From: Roseimicrobium gellanilyticum
Lineage (GTDB): Bacteria > Verrucomicrobiota > Verrucomicrobiia > Verrucomicrobiales > Verrucomicrobiaceae
Length of the DNA: 64,000 bases
Assembly: GCF_003315205.1 (NCBI RefSeq)
Contig: NZ_QNRR01000007.1
Location: forward strand, 372,001-436,000
Direction of reading: 5' to 3'
Below, piece by piece: positions 28,173 to 36,498 of the stretch; positions within the stretch are counted from its first letter, which is position 1; every line of letters starts with the position of its first letter. A model generated the notes under the pieces. It was not told the origin of the DNA. It ran no database searches and saw nothing but the letters and a program-made list of their open reading frames with translations. A program made the translations under genes and the position numbers.

Positions 28173-28733
28173 TCACGGCTTGGACCGTCCCAGGCTGCGC
28201 TTAAACTCCTCATCGAGCTCCGAGTACTTTTGGAAGTCAGCGTCAGTCATGCCGTCCGCCCAGGTGAATACACCTTCCCTATAACAAAGCAGGGAGAGCT
28301 CCAACATTTCGGCAAGGGAGTTAAACTCAATGCTTGGAGGCTCATGTATACCCAAGTTTACAACCCGTCCCCCGTCTGTTTTTGGGCGTACGCCATACCC
28401 ACTTCCGCCATGATCGGTCAGCACTACCAGTGAACTCGCCAGTGGTCCCCAGCATTCAGTTATTGGAGTAGTGTTTTCAAACGTGTTGATGGCGTATTCC
28501 AACGACTGGAAGTACGCACCTGGTAATATCTCGACCAGTGGGATCGCGCCGGAAGAACCGTTCGCAAGGGAGTAGAGCTCAAGTAGTTCCTCGCCAGGAG
28601 TAAATTGGATTTTTGTAAGGAGCTGTTTCGCCTCCTCCGCGGGAATTCCCGGGGCAAATGATGAGGCCAATTCGGTTGAAACCACAGCCATGGTTTCGCG
28701 AAGTTCCGAGAAGATTTGGGTGAGCGTTTTCAT
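28173..28733 (-). CDS. SMI1/KNR4 (SUKH)-like protein
   Basis: 186 residues from the ATG ending at base 28733 (MKTLTQIFSELRETMA). Sequence blocks FTPGEELLELYSLANGSSG, EILPGAYFQSLEYA and WGPLASSLVVLTDHGGSGYGV follow the order of SUKH/SMI1-KNR4 domains, which include many toxin-immunity proteins. No toxin gene is recognised next to it, so an immunity role is only one possibility. No signal peptide. Confidence 0.6.
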   Translation of the reverse strand: MKTLTQIFSELRETMAVVSTELASSFAPGIPAEEAKQLLTKIQFTPGEELLELYSLANGSSGAIPLVEILPGAYFQSLEYAINTFENTTPITECWGPLASSLVVLTDHGGSGYGVRPKTDGGRVVNLGIHEPPSIEFNSLAEMLELSLLCYREGVFTWADGMTDADFQKYSELDEEFKRSLGRSKP

Positions 28734-28809
28734 TTTCAATGCCAGTCCGGAGCTACTGATGGCCAGGCGGGGGACTCTTGTCGATGTACATTTCCTAGCC
28801 AAAGAAAAG

Positions 28810-28836
28810 CCCGGTGACTCAAGCGAGTACACCGGG
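28810..28836 (-). terminator. Intrinsic terminator of lptD
   Basis: CCCGGTG (28810-28816) pairs with CACCGGG (28830-28836), and the inner ACTC/GAGT extends the stem. On the minus strand it is followed by CTTTTCTTT. It lies 34 bases after the lptD stop. Confidence 0.85.
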
Positions 28837-28869
28837 TTTCAAAAACGTCAGGAAAGGGTGCGATGAAGG

Positions 28870-31332
28870 CTATTCGCTGCCGCCGCGGCCCGTGGGATTC
28901 GGGTCGAGGTCGAGCGGGATGCTCACGTTGGGGAAGTCCTTAAGGGTGAAGGAAAGCACCAGGCCGTATTCGTTTTCACCACGGTTGTCACGGACGAGGC
29001 CGCCGAGCGCCATGGTCCAGCTCGCAAGGTCACGGTGGATGCTGTAGCTCTGGTACTCCAGCGTGGAGTCATCCATTTCGTAGATGTGGTTCATGGAGAA
29101 GCCCCAGTTCTCGTTGATCTTGGCGTAGACGCGCGAGTAGATCAGGCTGCTGTCGATGAAGAGGGGGTTGTCGCTCAGGAGCTGGTGACCAAGGGTGAGG
29201 GACAGGCGCTTGCTCGGCATCCAGGTGATGGCGGAGTTGACTTCCGTGAAGTTGAAGTCGCTGTTGCCGATCGGGAGCTGGCTGTCGATGGTGAAGGCAA
29301 GCCAGGGCACCGGATACCAGAAGAGGTCGTTGTAGAGGTTCGAGATATCGCGGTCGAATTCCGGGTCCTCCATGAAGACATCCATGTAGGTATTCAGGCC
29401 AGCCCAGTTGTGGGTGGCGGTGTCGCGCTTGGTCTGGAAGAGGTTGCGCACACCAATACGGGCCACATTCCAGGTGCGGAAGCTGTCCGTAGCGGTGAAG
29501 AGCGGCACGTCGATGGGGCGGGGGCGGGTGCTGGGAGTGAGGCGGTCCACGGTCGGCATGCCTTCGAGCTCATCCGCATCCAGATACGAATAGTTGACAT
29601 AAGGCTGGATGATGTGGCGGAGGCCATCAAGACCCAGCGTGCGATTCTGCACTTCATCCCAGACCTTGCTGAACTTCATGGAGAAGTCGAAGCCCACGTG
29701 CAGAAGGGGACGGGTGTCGTCACCGACTTCGCCGGTGCCGCCTTCCACGTCGCTGTAGTAGGTCGCGCCACCACCGATGCGGGGCACAAAGTTGATCCAG
29801 TTCCCTTGGCCGAAGCTCATGGGGTAGAGCACCTCATGGTAGCTGTGCATGCGGAAGAACTTGTTCTCGCTCAGCTCAGCCTGGAGGGCTTCAAGGTCCT
29901 GCTCCACTTCGTCGCGGGTGAAGAGCTGACGGGGAGTCGCGCGGAGGAAGGCGGAGTTGTTTGAGGTAAGCGTCGTGCCAGCCAGCGCAGTGGCCGTTGT
30001 CGTGGTGGTCACCGGAACGCCATCCGGACCAATTACCGTGGTGGTGGGGATGCCGTCCGTACCAAAGCTGCTCAGCACAGCTTTCTGCTGGGCAATCTTG
30101 CCCTGAAGGATGAGCTGCTCGTCATCGGAGAGCTTGTCGCGATAGGCGCCGATGGTGGTCTCACCCTGATAGTAGAAGTTGGAGTTGCCGATGCGGGAGC
30201 GGGTGAAGTCAAAGGCGAGTTCCGGCAGACGCGTGTCCGTATGGTAGAACTCATTCATCTGGAAGCGGGCCAGCAGCGTCGCGGTGAAGCGGTCATCGCG
30301 GTGCACCAGTTTCACGTGGTTGTCCGGCTCGGGGTTCGTGCGGAAGTCGTTGAGGTAGTAGTCCTCAAGCATGAACTGGTCGCTCAGCTTCGTGAGGTCA
30401 AAGTCCAGATACCAGGTGCTCTCCGCAGGGCCGGGGATGAAGATGCGGTGCTGGAAGCCGATGCGGTAGCGGTTTTCATCCACCAAGCTCTCAGGGCGGA
30501 TGGAGTCATTCACCCCTTCTTCCGGATTGGTGTCATAGGCGTAGTAGAGGGTGAGGTGGCCGAAGTTATCATTGCCCAGCTTCTTCCACTTCATGGACTG
30601 GAAGTCAGCACCGACGCCCACGCCGCGCTCGCTGCGCAGGTCCAGCTTGTACTTGGCGAGCGTGTGGTCACCATGCATCACCCCGTACTGGTTCAGGAGG
30701 AAGACGCCCCACTGGCTGGTATAGCCGGGCTGGAAGAAGTAGCCCAGTTCGTCATTCAGGGGCTGAACAATGTAGGGAAGGTAGAAGACGGGGGTGTTGC
30801 CCAGATAGACCTTCACATGCTTCATCACAATCCGGTCTTCCGGATAGATGGTGATGGACTTGGCCTTGACCCGGTAGTTCGGGTTTTGGGCGTCGTGGGT
30901 GGTGAAGTAGGAATCCGTGCCGTCAATGCGCTTCAGCTCGCCCGAGTTGGTCTTGAAATCGGCTGCCTCATAAAAAATCGGAGGCAGCGAGCTGCGGATG
31001 CTGTTGGCGGACAGTTCCTGGGTCTTGACGTTGTAGGTGATGTTCTCACCGCGGTAAATCTCGCCCGCCTTGACCACCGTCACGTTGCCCTTGGCGATGA
31101 CGTCACCGGTAGCGGAGTTGTAGTCAGCCTGGCTGGCTTTGATCTCCGTGTCTTCGTATTTGATGTACACATCGCCCTTGGCGGTGGCGATTCCCGTGGC
31201 CGGGTCGAAGGATGTTTCCATGCCCTCGATGTTGATGTTGCTGGTCAGCGTTCCCAGTATGTCGGATGACTGTCCTTGAACGCTGGCGGCTGCCAGCAAG
31301 ACGCAACCGAGGAGGGGAAGAACATGCTTCAT
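28870..31332 (-). CDS. lptD: LPS-assembly protein LptD (OstA)
   Basis: 820 residues with a signal peptide (MKHVLPLLGCVLLAAASVQGQS). The N-terminal ~130 residues form the OstA/LptA-like beta-jellyroll (TGIATAKGDVYIKYEDTEIKASQADYNSATGDVIAKGNVTV); the remainder is the outer-membrane barrel with many alternating aromatic strands (for example FYLPYIVQPLNDELGYFFQPGY and WYLDFDLTKLSDQFML). It inserts LPS into the outer leaflet. A ~45-residue insert around residues 410-450, rich in Thr/Val, is unusual. Downstream of lpxA on the same strand, joining the first step and the last step of LPS biogenesis. Confidence 0.92.
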   Translation of the reverse strand: MKHVLPLLGCVLLAAASVQGQSSDILGTLTSNINIEGMETSFDPATGIATAKGDVYIKYEDTEIKASQADYNSATGDVIAKGNVTVVKAGEIYRGENITYNVKTQELSANSIRSSLPPIFYEAADFKTNSGELKRIDGTDSYFTTHDAQNPNYRVKAKSITIYPEDRIVMKHVKVYLGNTPVFYLPYIVQPLNDELGYFFQPGYTSQWGVFLLNQYGVMHGDHTLAKYKLDLRSERGVGVGADFQSMKWKKLGNDNFGHLTLYYAYDTNPEEGVNDSIRPESLVDENRYRIGFQHRIFIPGPAESTWYLDFDLTKLSDQFMLEDYYLNDFRTNPEPDNHVKLVHRDDRFTATLLARFQMNEFYHTDTRLPELAFDFTRSRIGNSNFYYQGETTIGAYRDKLSDDEQLILQGKIAQQKAVLSSFGTDGIPTTTVIGPDGVPVTTTTTATALAGTTLTSNNSAFLRATPRQLFTRDEVEQDLEALQAELSENKFFRMHSYHEVLYPMSFGQGNWINFVPRIGGGATYYSDVEGGTGEVGDDTRPLLHVGFDFSMKFSKVWDEVQNRTLGLDGLRHIIQPYVNYSYLDADELEGMPTVDRLTPSTRPRPIDVPLFTATDSFRTWNVARIGVRNLFQTKRDTATHNWAGLNTYMDVFMEDPEFDRDISNLYNDLFWYPVPWLAFTIDSQLPIGNSDFNFTEVNSAITWMPSKRLSLTLGHQLLSDNPLFIDSSLIYSRVYAKINENWGFSMNHIYEMDDSTLEYQSYSIHRDLASWTMALGGLVRDNRGENEYGLVLSFTLKDFPNVSIPLDLDPNPTGRGGSE

Positions 31333-31505
31333 GGTGCGGGAGTCGGGAGAGTGGTCTCGTCCGAATGGCGGACGGGGTTGGGGAGCAGGTTGTTAAAATC
31401 CATGAAATAGGCGAACTGGCAGGGGGCGGCAAGGAAAAGGACAAGAAATTTGCCTACGTTCACCGAAGGACTTGCGCTGCCGGAAAGAGTGCCAGGGAGA
31501 AGGCT

Positions 31506-32300
31506 TTATTCGTCTGCCTCGTGCCGGAGCGAGAGGGTGCAGACGCCTTTTTTGCTGGGTGCCTCAAGGAAGGCGAGCAGCCGGGCCGCATGCTCGCTCC
31601 AGGACTGCTCGCGGGCGGCAGTCAGGGCCTGGCTGAGGTTGTGACCAGAGCGAAACACAAGATTGAAGAGGTCCTTGATGCCGGCACGGTCCTCCGGGCT
31701 GAACCCCTGGCGGCGCAGGCCGATCACATTCAGGCCACTGAGCCGGTTGACACGCAGGGCGGAGCAGTAGTGGGGGATGTCCCGGCTGAAGCTGCCGTTC
31801 CCCTGCACCACACAGAAGTCCCCGATGCGGATGAACTGGTGGAACACGGCCCCACCGCCCATGAAGGTGTTGTTCCCAATGTGTACGTGCCCGGCCACCA
31901 GGACTGCATTGGCCAGGATGCTCCTGTTCCCGAGCTTCACATCATGGCCCAGGTGGGAGCCCGCCATCAGGAAATTATTGTCACCGATCTCGGTCAGACC
32001 GCCATCCTTGGACCCGCGGTGGATGGTGACGTGCTCGCGAATGACGTTGTTCCTGCCAATGCGCACCCCGCTTTTAGTGGCGCTGGTGAATCCGATGTCC
32101 TGCGGGGTTTCCCCAACGACAGCGCCACGTCCGATGGTGGTGCCGTCCCCGATGATCGTGTCCCCCACAATCTGCGCATGGGGGGCGATTTTGCAGCCCG
32201 CGCCAATCTTCACCGGCCCTTCAATGATGGCGTAAGCCCCGACTTCGGCAGAGGGATCGATTTCAGCTTCGGTGGAGATGAGGGCGGTGGGGTGAACCAT
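31506..32300 (-). CDS. lpxA: UDP-N-acetylglucosamine O-acyltransferase (LpxA)
   Basis: 264 residues from the ATG ending at base 32300 (MVHPTALISTEAEID). A left-handed beta-helix of hexapeptide repeats (VKIGAGCKIAPHAQIVGDTIIG and following) with the C-terminal helical region of LpxA (RVNRLSGLNVIGLRRQGFSPEDR). NNVIREHVTIHRGS is the LpxA active-site block with the catalytic His. It catalyses the first step of lipid A synthesis. The ~200-base gap upstream carries the large inverted repeat at 32390-32471. Confidence 0.95.
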   Translation of the reverse strand: MVHPTALISTEAEIDPSAEVGAYAIIEGPVKIGAGCKIAPHAQIVGDTIIGDGTTIGRGAVVGETPQDIGFTSATKSGVRIGRNNVIREHVTIHRGSKDGGLTEIGDNNFLMAGSHLGHDVKLGNRSILANAVLVAGHVHIGNNTFMGGGAVFHQFIRIGDFCVVQGNGSFSRDIPHYCSALRVNRLSGLNVIGLRRQGFSPEDRAGIKDLFNLVFRSGHNLSQALTAAREQSWSEHAARLLAFLEAPSKKGVCTLSLRHEADE

Positions 32301-32389
32301 GAGGGGATGAGGACGCAGATGCGCCGATGGTGGCGCGGGAGCTGCCTGCTCGCAACCCATGTGTGTGCAGGCTCGACTTTCACGCATAG

Positions 32390-32471
32390 GCCCTGGGAGC
32401 GCTGGCCTCTGGCCGGCGTGATTACTCGCTGTGTGCATAAAACGCCGGCCAGAGGCCAGCGCTCCCAGGGC
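32390..32471. repeat. Large inverted repeat, 30-bp arms (REP-like)
   Basis: GCCCTGGGAGCGCTGGCC... (32390-32419) is the exact inverse of 32442-32471, with a 22-base spacer. There is no T-tract, so it is not a standard terminator. Each arm also contains GCTGGCCTCTGGCCGGC, itself nearly palindromic. Lies between radC and lpxA. No second copy in this window. Confidence 0.8.
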
Positions 32472-32500
32472 TCAGTCGCTTCGGCTGGCGTGCGAGGCGC

Positions 32501-33199
32501 TCATAGCAATCCTGCCGCCCGGAAGCTGAACCACGGCTGGCTGCCCTGACGCGGGGCACCGATGATGACGTGGTCGGCGAACTGGATCTGCATGATCTCT
32601 GCGCACTGGCGGATGCGCTGGGTGAAGCGCCGGTCCATTTCACTGGGGGAAGGATCGCCGCTGGGGTGATTGTGCGCCAGGATGAAGGAGTGCGCACGGT
32701 GCACGGCGGCGATGCGCATGATTTCACGCGGGTGCGCGGGGCTCTCATTCACAGTGCCCTGGAAGACCATCTCATCATGCTCCAGTCCCATCCGGGTGTT
32801 GAGCACCAGGATGCGCAGTGTTTCGTAGCCCTGCCGCGCCATATCCTGGCCCAGGTAGCGGTAGACCTTCTCCGGCTCGTCGAGCTTCTCCTCCAGCACC
32901 TCCTCCACGCTGGCCCGCCTGCCCAGCTCAAACGCGGCAGCGATGTGGGCCGCCTTGGCGGGCCCGAGGCCGCGTACCTTGGCGAGTTCCTTGCCACCCA
33001 TGCGGGACAGGTTCCGCAGGGTCTTCGTTTCCCTCAGCAGCCGATCCGCCACCTGAATGGCGTTTTCTCCCTGCATACCAGTGTTGATGAAGAGCGCCAG
33101 CAGTTCAGCATTGGTGAGCGATTCGGCACCGAGCCGCAGCAGTCGTTCGCGGGGGCGATCATGTTCAGGAAGATCGTGGATGCGCTGGGAGCCAGACAT
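32501..33199 (-). CDS. radC: RadC-family JAMM/MPN protein
   Basis: 232 residues from the ATG ending at base 33199; a TTG 12 bases earlier is less likely. An N-terminal UPF0758 helix-hairpin-helix region (LTNAELLALFINTGMQGENAIQVADRLL, RGLGPAKAAHIAAAFELGRR) and a C-terminal JAMM metal-binding domain with HNHPSGDPSPSEMD, the full H-x-H...S...D motif. Despite its name the family is not proven to act in DNA repair. Follows the polyprenyl synthase gene by ~75 bases. Confidence 0.95.
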   Translation of the reverse strand: MSGSQRIHDLPEHDRPRERLLRLGAESLTNAELLALFINTGMQGENAIQVADRLLRETKTLRNLSRMGGKELAKVRGLGPAKAAHIAAAFELGRRASVEEVLEEKLDEPEKVYRYLGQDMARQGYETLRILVLNTRMGLEHDEMVFQGTVNESPAHPREIMRIAAVHRAHSFILAHNHPSGDPSPSEMDRRFTQRIRQCAEIMQIQFADHVIIGAPRQGSQPWFSFRAAGLL

Positions 33200-33273
33200 G
33201 CGCGCACCCAAGCAAGTTGCGCCATGGCGTCAATGGAAGAAGGATGTGGCGCAAAGACAGAAGGGCGCTGTGA

Positions 33274-34281
33274 TCAGGCGGCCTTGCACTGATCCAACAA
33301 GCCATCCAGATACTGCGTCACCGTGACCATGGCGTCCTTGTAGACCGTCGCGGGAAGGCCCACGAGATTTTTCCGTGCGTCCTCGAGCATCTCACGTGCC
33401 GTTCTCACGGAGCGGTCGATGGCCCCGGCATAGTCGGCAATGCCGGCGAGGATGCTGGTGTCCATGGGTTCCCCCTTGAGCACCATGCGCTGCAGCTTGA
33501 TGCGTTGCTGCTCGCTGGCGTCCTGCAGGAGGTACAGCATGGGCAGGGTCAGCTTGCCCTTGGCGAGGTCGGTCCCGAGGGTCTTGCCGATGGCTTTTTC
33601 ATCACCGACGAGGTCGATGCAGTCATCGTAGATTTGGTACGCCGTGCCGAGCTTCAGGCCGTAGCTCTCCATGGAGGCTACGAGTTCATCACTCTGGCCA
33701 TTGAGCTTCGCCCCGAGTTCCGTGGCGGCCGCGAAGAGGGCAGCCGTCTTCATCTCGATGATGCGGAAGTAGTCCTGCAGGGAGAGATTGAAATCAAAGC
33801 GCCGCTGGGTCTGCAGGATCTCCCCACAGGCCACGTCGCGTGAAGCGCGAGCGATACGGCGGCATATCCCCGAATCCGCGAATTCCGTGGCCAGTTCCAG
33901 CGCGTAGGCAAAGAGGCTATCCCCCAGTAGCACACTCAAGGCGTTGCCCCATTTTGCCGCCGCGGTGGGCACCTCACGACGCAAGGTCGCACCGTCCATG
34001 ATGTCGTCATGCACCAGAGAGGCGATGTGCACCATCTCCAGAATCACCGAGAGCCGGCGGTGGTCGTCAGAGACGCCGCCCGTGGCTCCGCCTGCGAGCA
34101 CTGCCAGGGCCGGACGGATGCGCTTGCCTGAGGTGTTGCAGACATAGGACACATAACCTTCGACGGCGGGGTCAAAAGCACGCGCCTGCTCCTGCAAAAT
34201 CTGCTCGATGTGGTCCACTTCAGGCTTCACCAACTCAAAGGGGAAGGCCGCCTTTGGTTTGAGGAAGGAAGGGAGTTTCAT
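33274..34281 (-). CDS. Polyprenyl diphosphate synthase (trans-type)
   Basis: 335 residues. Condenses isopentenyl diphosphate onto an allylic primer, probably making the side chain of menaquinone (octaprenyl/heptaprenyl synthase group), although product length cannot be read directly. GKRIRPALAVLAGGA, the first Asp-rich motif LVHD92-D-I-M-D96-GATLRR, and the second YD219-D-C-I-D223 are present. Transcribed first in the order synthase-radC-lpxA-lptD. The perfect palindrome at 34300-34317 lies 18 bases before its start codon. Confidence 0.93.
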   Translation of the reverse strand: MKLPSFLKPKAAFPFELVKPEVDHIEQILQEQARAFDPAVEGYVSYVCNTSGKRIRPALAVLAGGATGGVSDDHRRLSVILEMVHIASLVHDDIMDGATLRREVPTAAAKWGNALSVLLGDSLFAYALELATEFADSGICRRIARASRDVACGEILQTQRRFDFNLSLQDYFRIIEMKTAALFAAATELGAKLNGQSDELVASMESYGLKLGTAYQIYDDCIDLVGDEKAIGKTLGTDLAKGKLTLPMLYLLQDASEQQRIKLQRMVLKGEPMDTSILAGIADYAGAIDRSVRTAREMLEDARKNLVGLPATVYKDAMVTVTQYLDGLLDQCKAA

Positions 34282-34299
34282 GGGTGAGGTAAGCGGAGA

Positions 34300-34317
34300 T
34301 TGTGAAATATTTCACAA
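34300..34317. promoter_or_regulatory. Rex/CRP-type 18-bp palindrome before the polyprenyl synthase gene
   Basis: TTGTGAAATATTTCACAA is a perfect palindrome. It matches the published Rex operator form TTGTGAAWWWWTTCACAA at every fixed position and also the CRP form TGTGA-N6-TCACA. It is AT-rich inside GC-rich DNA, as expected of a promoter operator. No Rex or CRP gene is in the window. The rest of the 331-base gap (34282-34612) contains only the inverted repeat at 34530-34549 and no gene I can support. Confidence 0.65.
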
Positions 34318-34529
34318 GGAACGTGAAGTCTGACAGAAGTCAACTTTTCGTCACTGCCAGCTTCTTAAGGATAAATACGCCCAAAGGCAACAGGCTGATA
34401 GTGAAAGCCCCCGGAAATTTTCGAGTGCAGAGGCGGGCAAATGTGGGGTGGAGCCCGGGCCAGGGTGGCTGCGAGGGCTCTCGCCTGCTGTGAACCTTGC
34501 GGAGGCTCGATTCGTAACGAGATTAGACA

Positions 34530-34549
34530 TTGACAAAAAAAGTTGTCAA
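34530..34549. promoter_or_regulatory. Inverted repeat TTGACAA-N6-TTGTCAA
   Basis: 7-bp arms with a 6-base A-rich spacer, 63 bases before the SRPBCC start. TTGACA at 34530-34535 could also serve as a -35 box, but no good -10 box follows at 16-18 bases. An operator is the likelier reading; confidence is low. Confidence 0.3.
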
Positions 34550-34612
34550 GGCAGACTGGTGTGGTCTGCAACGAATGCGCCTTTCAGCATCATCCCTCAC
34601 CCCTCTAGCACC

Positions 34613-35440
34613 ATGCCTGTGAAGAAAGACGAAAACGGTCAGCGCTCTGTGGAAGCGGAAGTCGAAGTGCCCGGAACTCCGGAGCAAGTGTGGAAGGCCA
34701 TCGCCACGGGAGAGGGGATTTCGTCCTGGTTCGTGCCCAGCGAGGTAGAGGAAAAGGAGGGCGGCGCGGCAGTCAGCCACTTTGGACCCGGGAACACGAT
34801 GGACGCGGTGGGCACGGTCAAAGTGTGGCAGCCGCCCCATCAGTTCGTCGTGGAGACCACCGAAGGCCCGGGAGCCGTGGCCTCCGAATGGACGGTGCAG
34901 GCCAAGTCCGGGAGTACCTGTGTAGTGCGGGTGGTTCACCGGTGGTTCGCCAGCACGGATGAGTGGGACAATCAATTCGAGGGCCACACCTATGGCTGGC
35001 AGTCCTTTTTCCGCATCCTGCGCCTGCATCTGGAGCATTTTGCCGGGCAGTCGTGCGCTTCGTTTCAAGTCATGGGCACGGCGCCTGAGCCCAAGGGAGA
35101 GGCCTGGATGAAGTTCCTGAATCTGCTCGGCATCCGCGAAGTGACGTTGGGCCAGGGCATTTTTACAGTGGCGGGCGCACCTCCGCTTAACGGCATCGTG
35201 CGCTGGGCGGGGCAGGAAATGTGGCCGGAGGACCTTCTCGTCACGCTGGACCGTCCCGCTCCTGGCATTGCCCACGTCACGGCCCATCCCATGGCCGGGC
35301 AGGTGTTCCTCTGTGTTCGGATGTACCTTTCCGGACCCGGTGCAAAAGCCGTCGTGCAGGAGGCGGAGACCACGTGGCAGCAATGGATGAGCGCGCACTT
35401 CGGTACCGTGCCTGAGACGAACATCATGGACTGTTCGTGA
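34613..35440 (+). CDS. SRPBCC/AHSA1-family protein
   Basis: 275 residues from the ATG at 34613. The first ~145 residues are an AHSA1-like SRPBCC ligand-binding fold (VEAEVEVPGTPEQVWKAIATGEGISSWFVPSEVE, then VEWQ-like GTVKVWQPPHQFVVE and a Trp-rich C-terminal helix GWQSFFRILRLHLEHFAG). The last ~120 residues may be a second, divergent copy (LDRPAPGIAHVTAHPM, then ETTWQQWMSAHFG). Such genes often accompany an ArsR-type repressor; none is adjacent. Ligand unknown. Confidence 0.8.
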   Translation: MPVKKDENGQRSVEAEVEVPGTPEQVWKAIATGEGISSWFVPSEVEEKEGGAAVSHFGPGNTMDAVGTVKVWQPPHQFVVETTEGPGAVASEWTVQAKSGSTCVVRVVHRWFASTDEWDNQFEGHTYGWQSFFRILRLHLEHFAGQSCASFQVMGTAPEPKGEAWMKFLNLLGIREVTLGQGIFTVAGAPPLNGIVRWAGQEMWPEDLLVTLDRPAPGIAHVTAHPMAGQVFLCVRMYLSGPGAKAVVQEAETTWQQWMSAHFGTVPETNIMDCS

Positions 35441-35500
35441 TCGGGCCATCATACGGGTGGCGCGACAAGGTGTGCTGGGGCATAACTCCACACCCCCTGA

Positions 35501-36427
35501 ATGTCCGCTGCGCCTCCCATTCCGCTCACGCGCTACGCCTGGCTCTCCATTGGCGCGGCGCTGGTCACCTTCTCGCTGAAGATGACCGCGTGGTGGTTCA
35601 CCGGATCGGTGGGCCTGCTGTCAGATGGCCTGGAGTCTCTCGTGAATCTGGCGGCTGCGGTGATTGCATTGATCTCGCTGCGAGTGGCGGCCGTCCCCGC
35701 GGATGACGACCACGCCTACGGGCATACGAAGGTGGAGTACTTCTCCAGCGGCATGGAAGGAGGGCTGATCGTGCTTGCTGCGGTGGGCATTGCGTGGACG
35801 GCCACTACCCGTCTCATGAATCCGGAGCCGCTGGAGGCTATTGGGCTCGGCCTGTGGCTCTCGACGGGAGCTTCACTCATCAATCTGGCTGTGGCGAGAG
35901 TGCTCTACAGGGTCGGGAAGAAGGCGCATTCCATCACCCTGCAGGCGGATGCGGACCATCTGATGACGGACGTGTGGACCTCCGCCGCGGTCATTGTCGC
36001 CGTGGCACTGATCGCGTTCACTGGCTGGCAGGTCCTGGATCCCATCATCGGTCTGCTGTTGGCGGCTCACATCGTCTTTGTCGGCATCCGCCTGGTGAGA
36101 AAGTCCCTGCTCGGCCTCATGGATACAGGGCTGGATGCTGAGGACATGGCAGTCGTGAATGCTGTGCTGGATCGCCATCGCGCGAATGGAGTGCAATTCC
36201 ATGCACTGCGCACCCGGCAGGCCGGTGCATGGCGCTTCATGTCCGTGCACGTGCTGGTACCTGGCGAGTGGACCGTCGCTCGCGGGCATGAGCTTTCTGA
36301 GGAAATCGAGAACGAGCTACGTGAGCACCTGCCAAGGCTCACGGCTCTCACGCACCTGGAGCCCATCGAGGATCCGGCATCCTATGAGGATCTGCCGGAG
36401 AAAAGGGAGAAGCCGAATGGCGCGTAA
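35501..36427 (+). CDS. Cation diffusion facilitator family transporter
   Basis: 308 residues with about five or six membrane helices and a C-terminal cytoplasmic domain (~205-290). Exports divalent metal ions by proton exchange. In helix 2 the usual D/HxxxD site reads S-D42-G-L-E45-S-L-V-N49; helix 5 keeps H153-L-M-T-D157. The DDDHAYGHTKVEYFS loop is family-typical. The Glu/Asn substitutions suggest a subgroup whose metal may differ from zinc. 60 bases after the SRPBCC gene. Confidence 0.92.
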   Translation: MSAAPPIPLTRYAWLSIGAALVTFSLKMTAWWFTGSVGLLSDGLESLVNLAAAVIALISLRVAAVPADDDHAYGHTKVEYFSSGMEGGLIVLAAVGIAWTATTRLMNPEPLEAIGLGLWLSTGASLINLAVARVLYRVGKKAHSITLQADADHLMTDVWTSAAVIVAVALIAFTGWQVLDPIIGLLLAAHIVFVGIRLVRKSLLGLMDTGLDAEDMAVVNAVLDRHRANGVQFHALRTRQAGAWRFMSVHVLVPGEWTVARGHELSEEIENELREHLPRLTALTHLEPIEDPASYEDLPEKREKPNGA

Positions 36428-36498
36428 CGCGAGGCAATGTGCTGACACAATCGCCCCACCCGCAGCGTTGATACAACCGCCCACCAGCCTTCACCTGC

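Noticed and set aside
30241-31269. A 342-codon open frame on the plus strand opposite lptD
   Set aside because: Val/Glu/His-rich shadow of lptD codons with no domain.
34302-34493. A 63-codon open frame in the 331-base gap before the SRPBCC gene
   Set aside because: It starts inside the Rex-like palindrome, has no ribosome binding site and no protein-like features.
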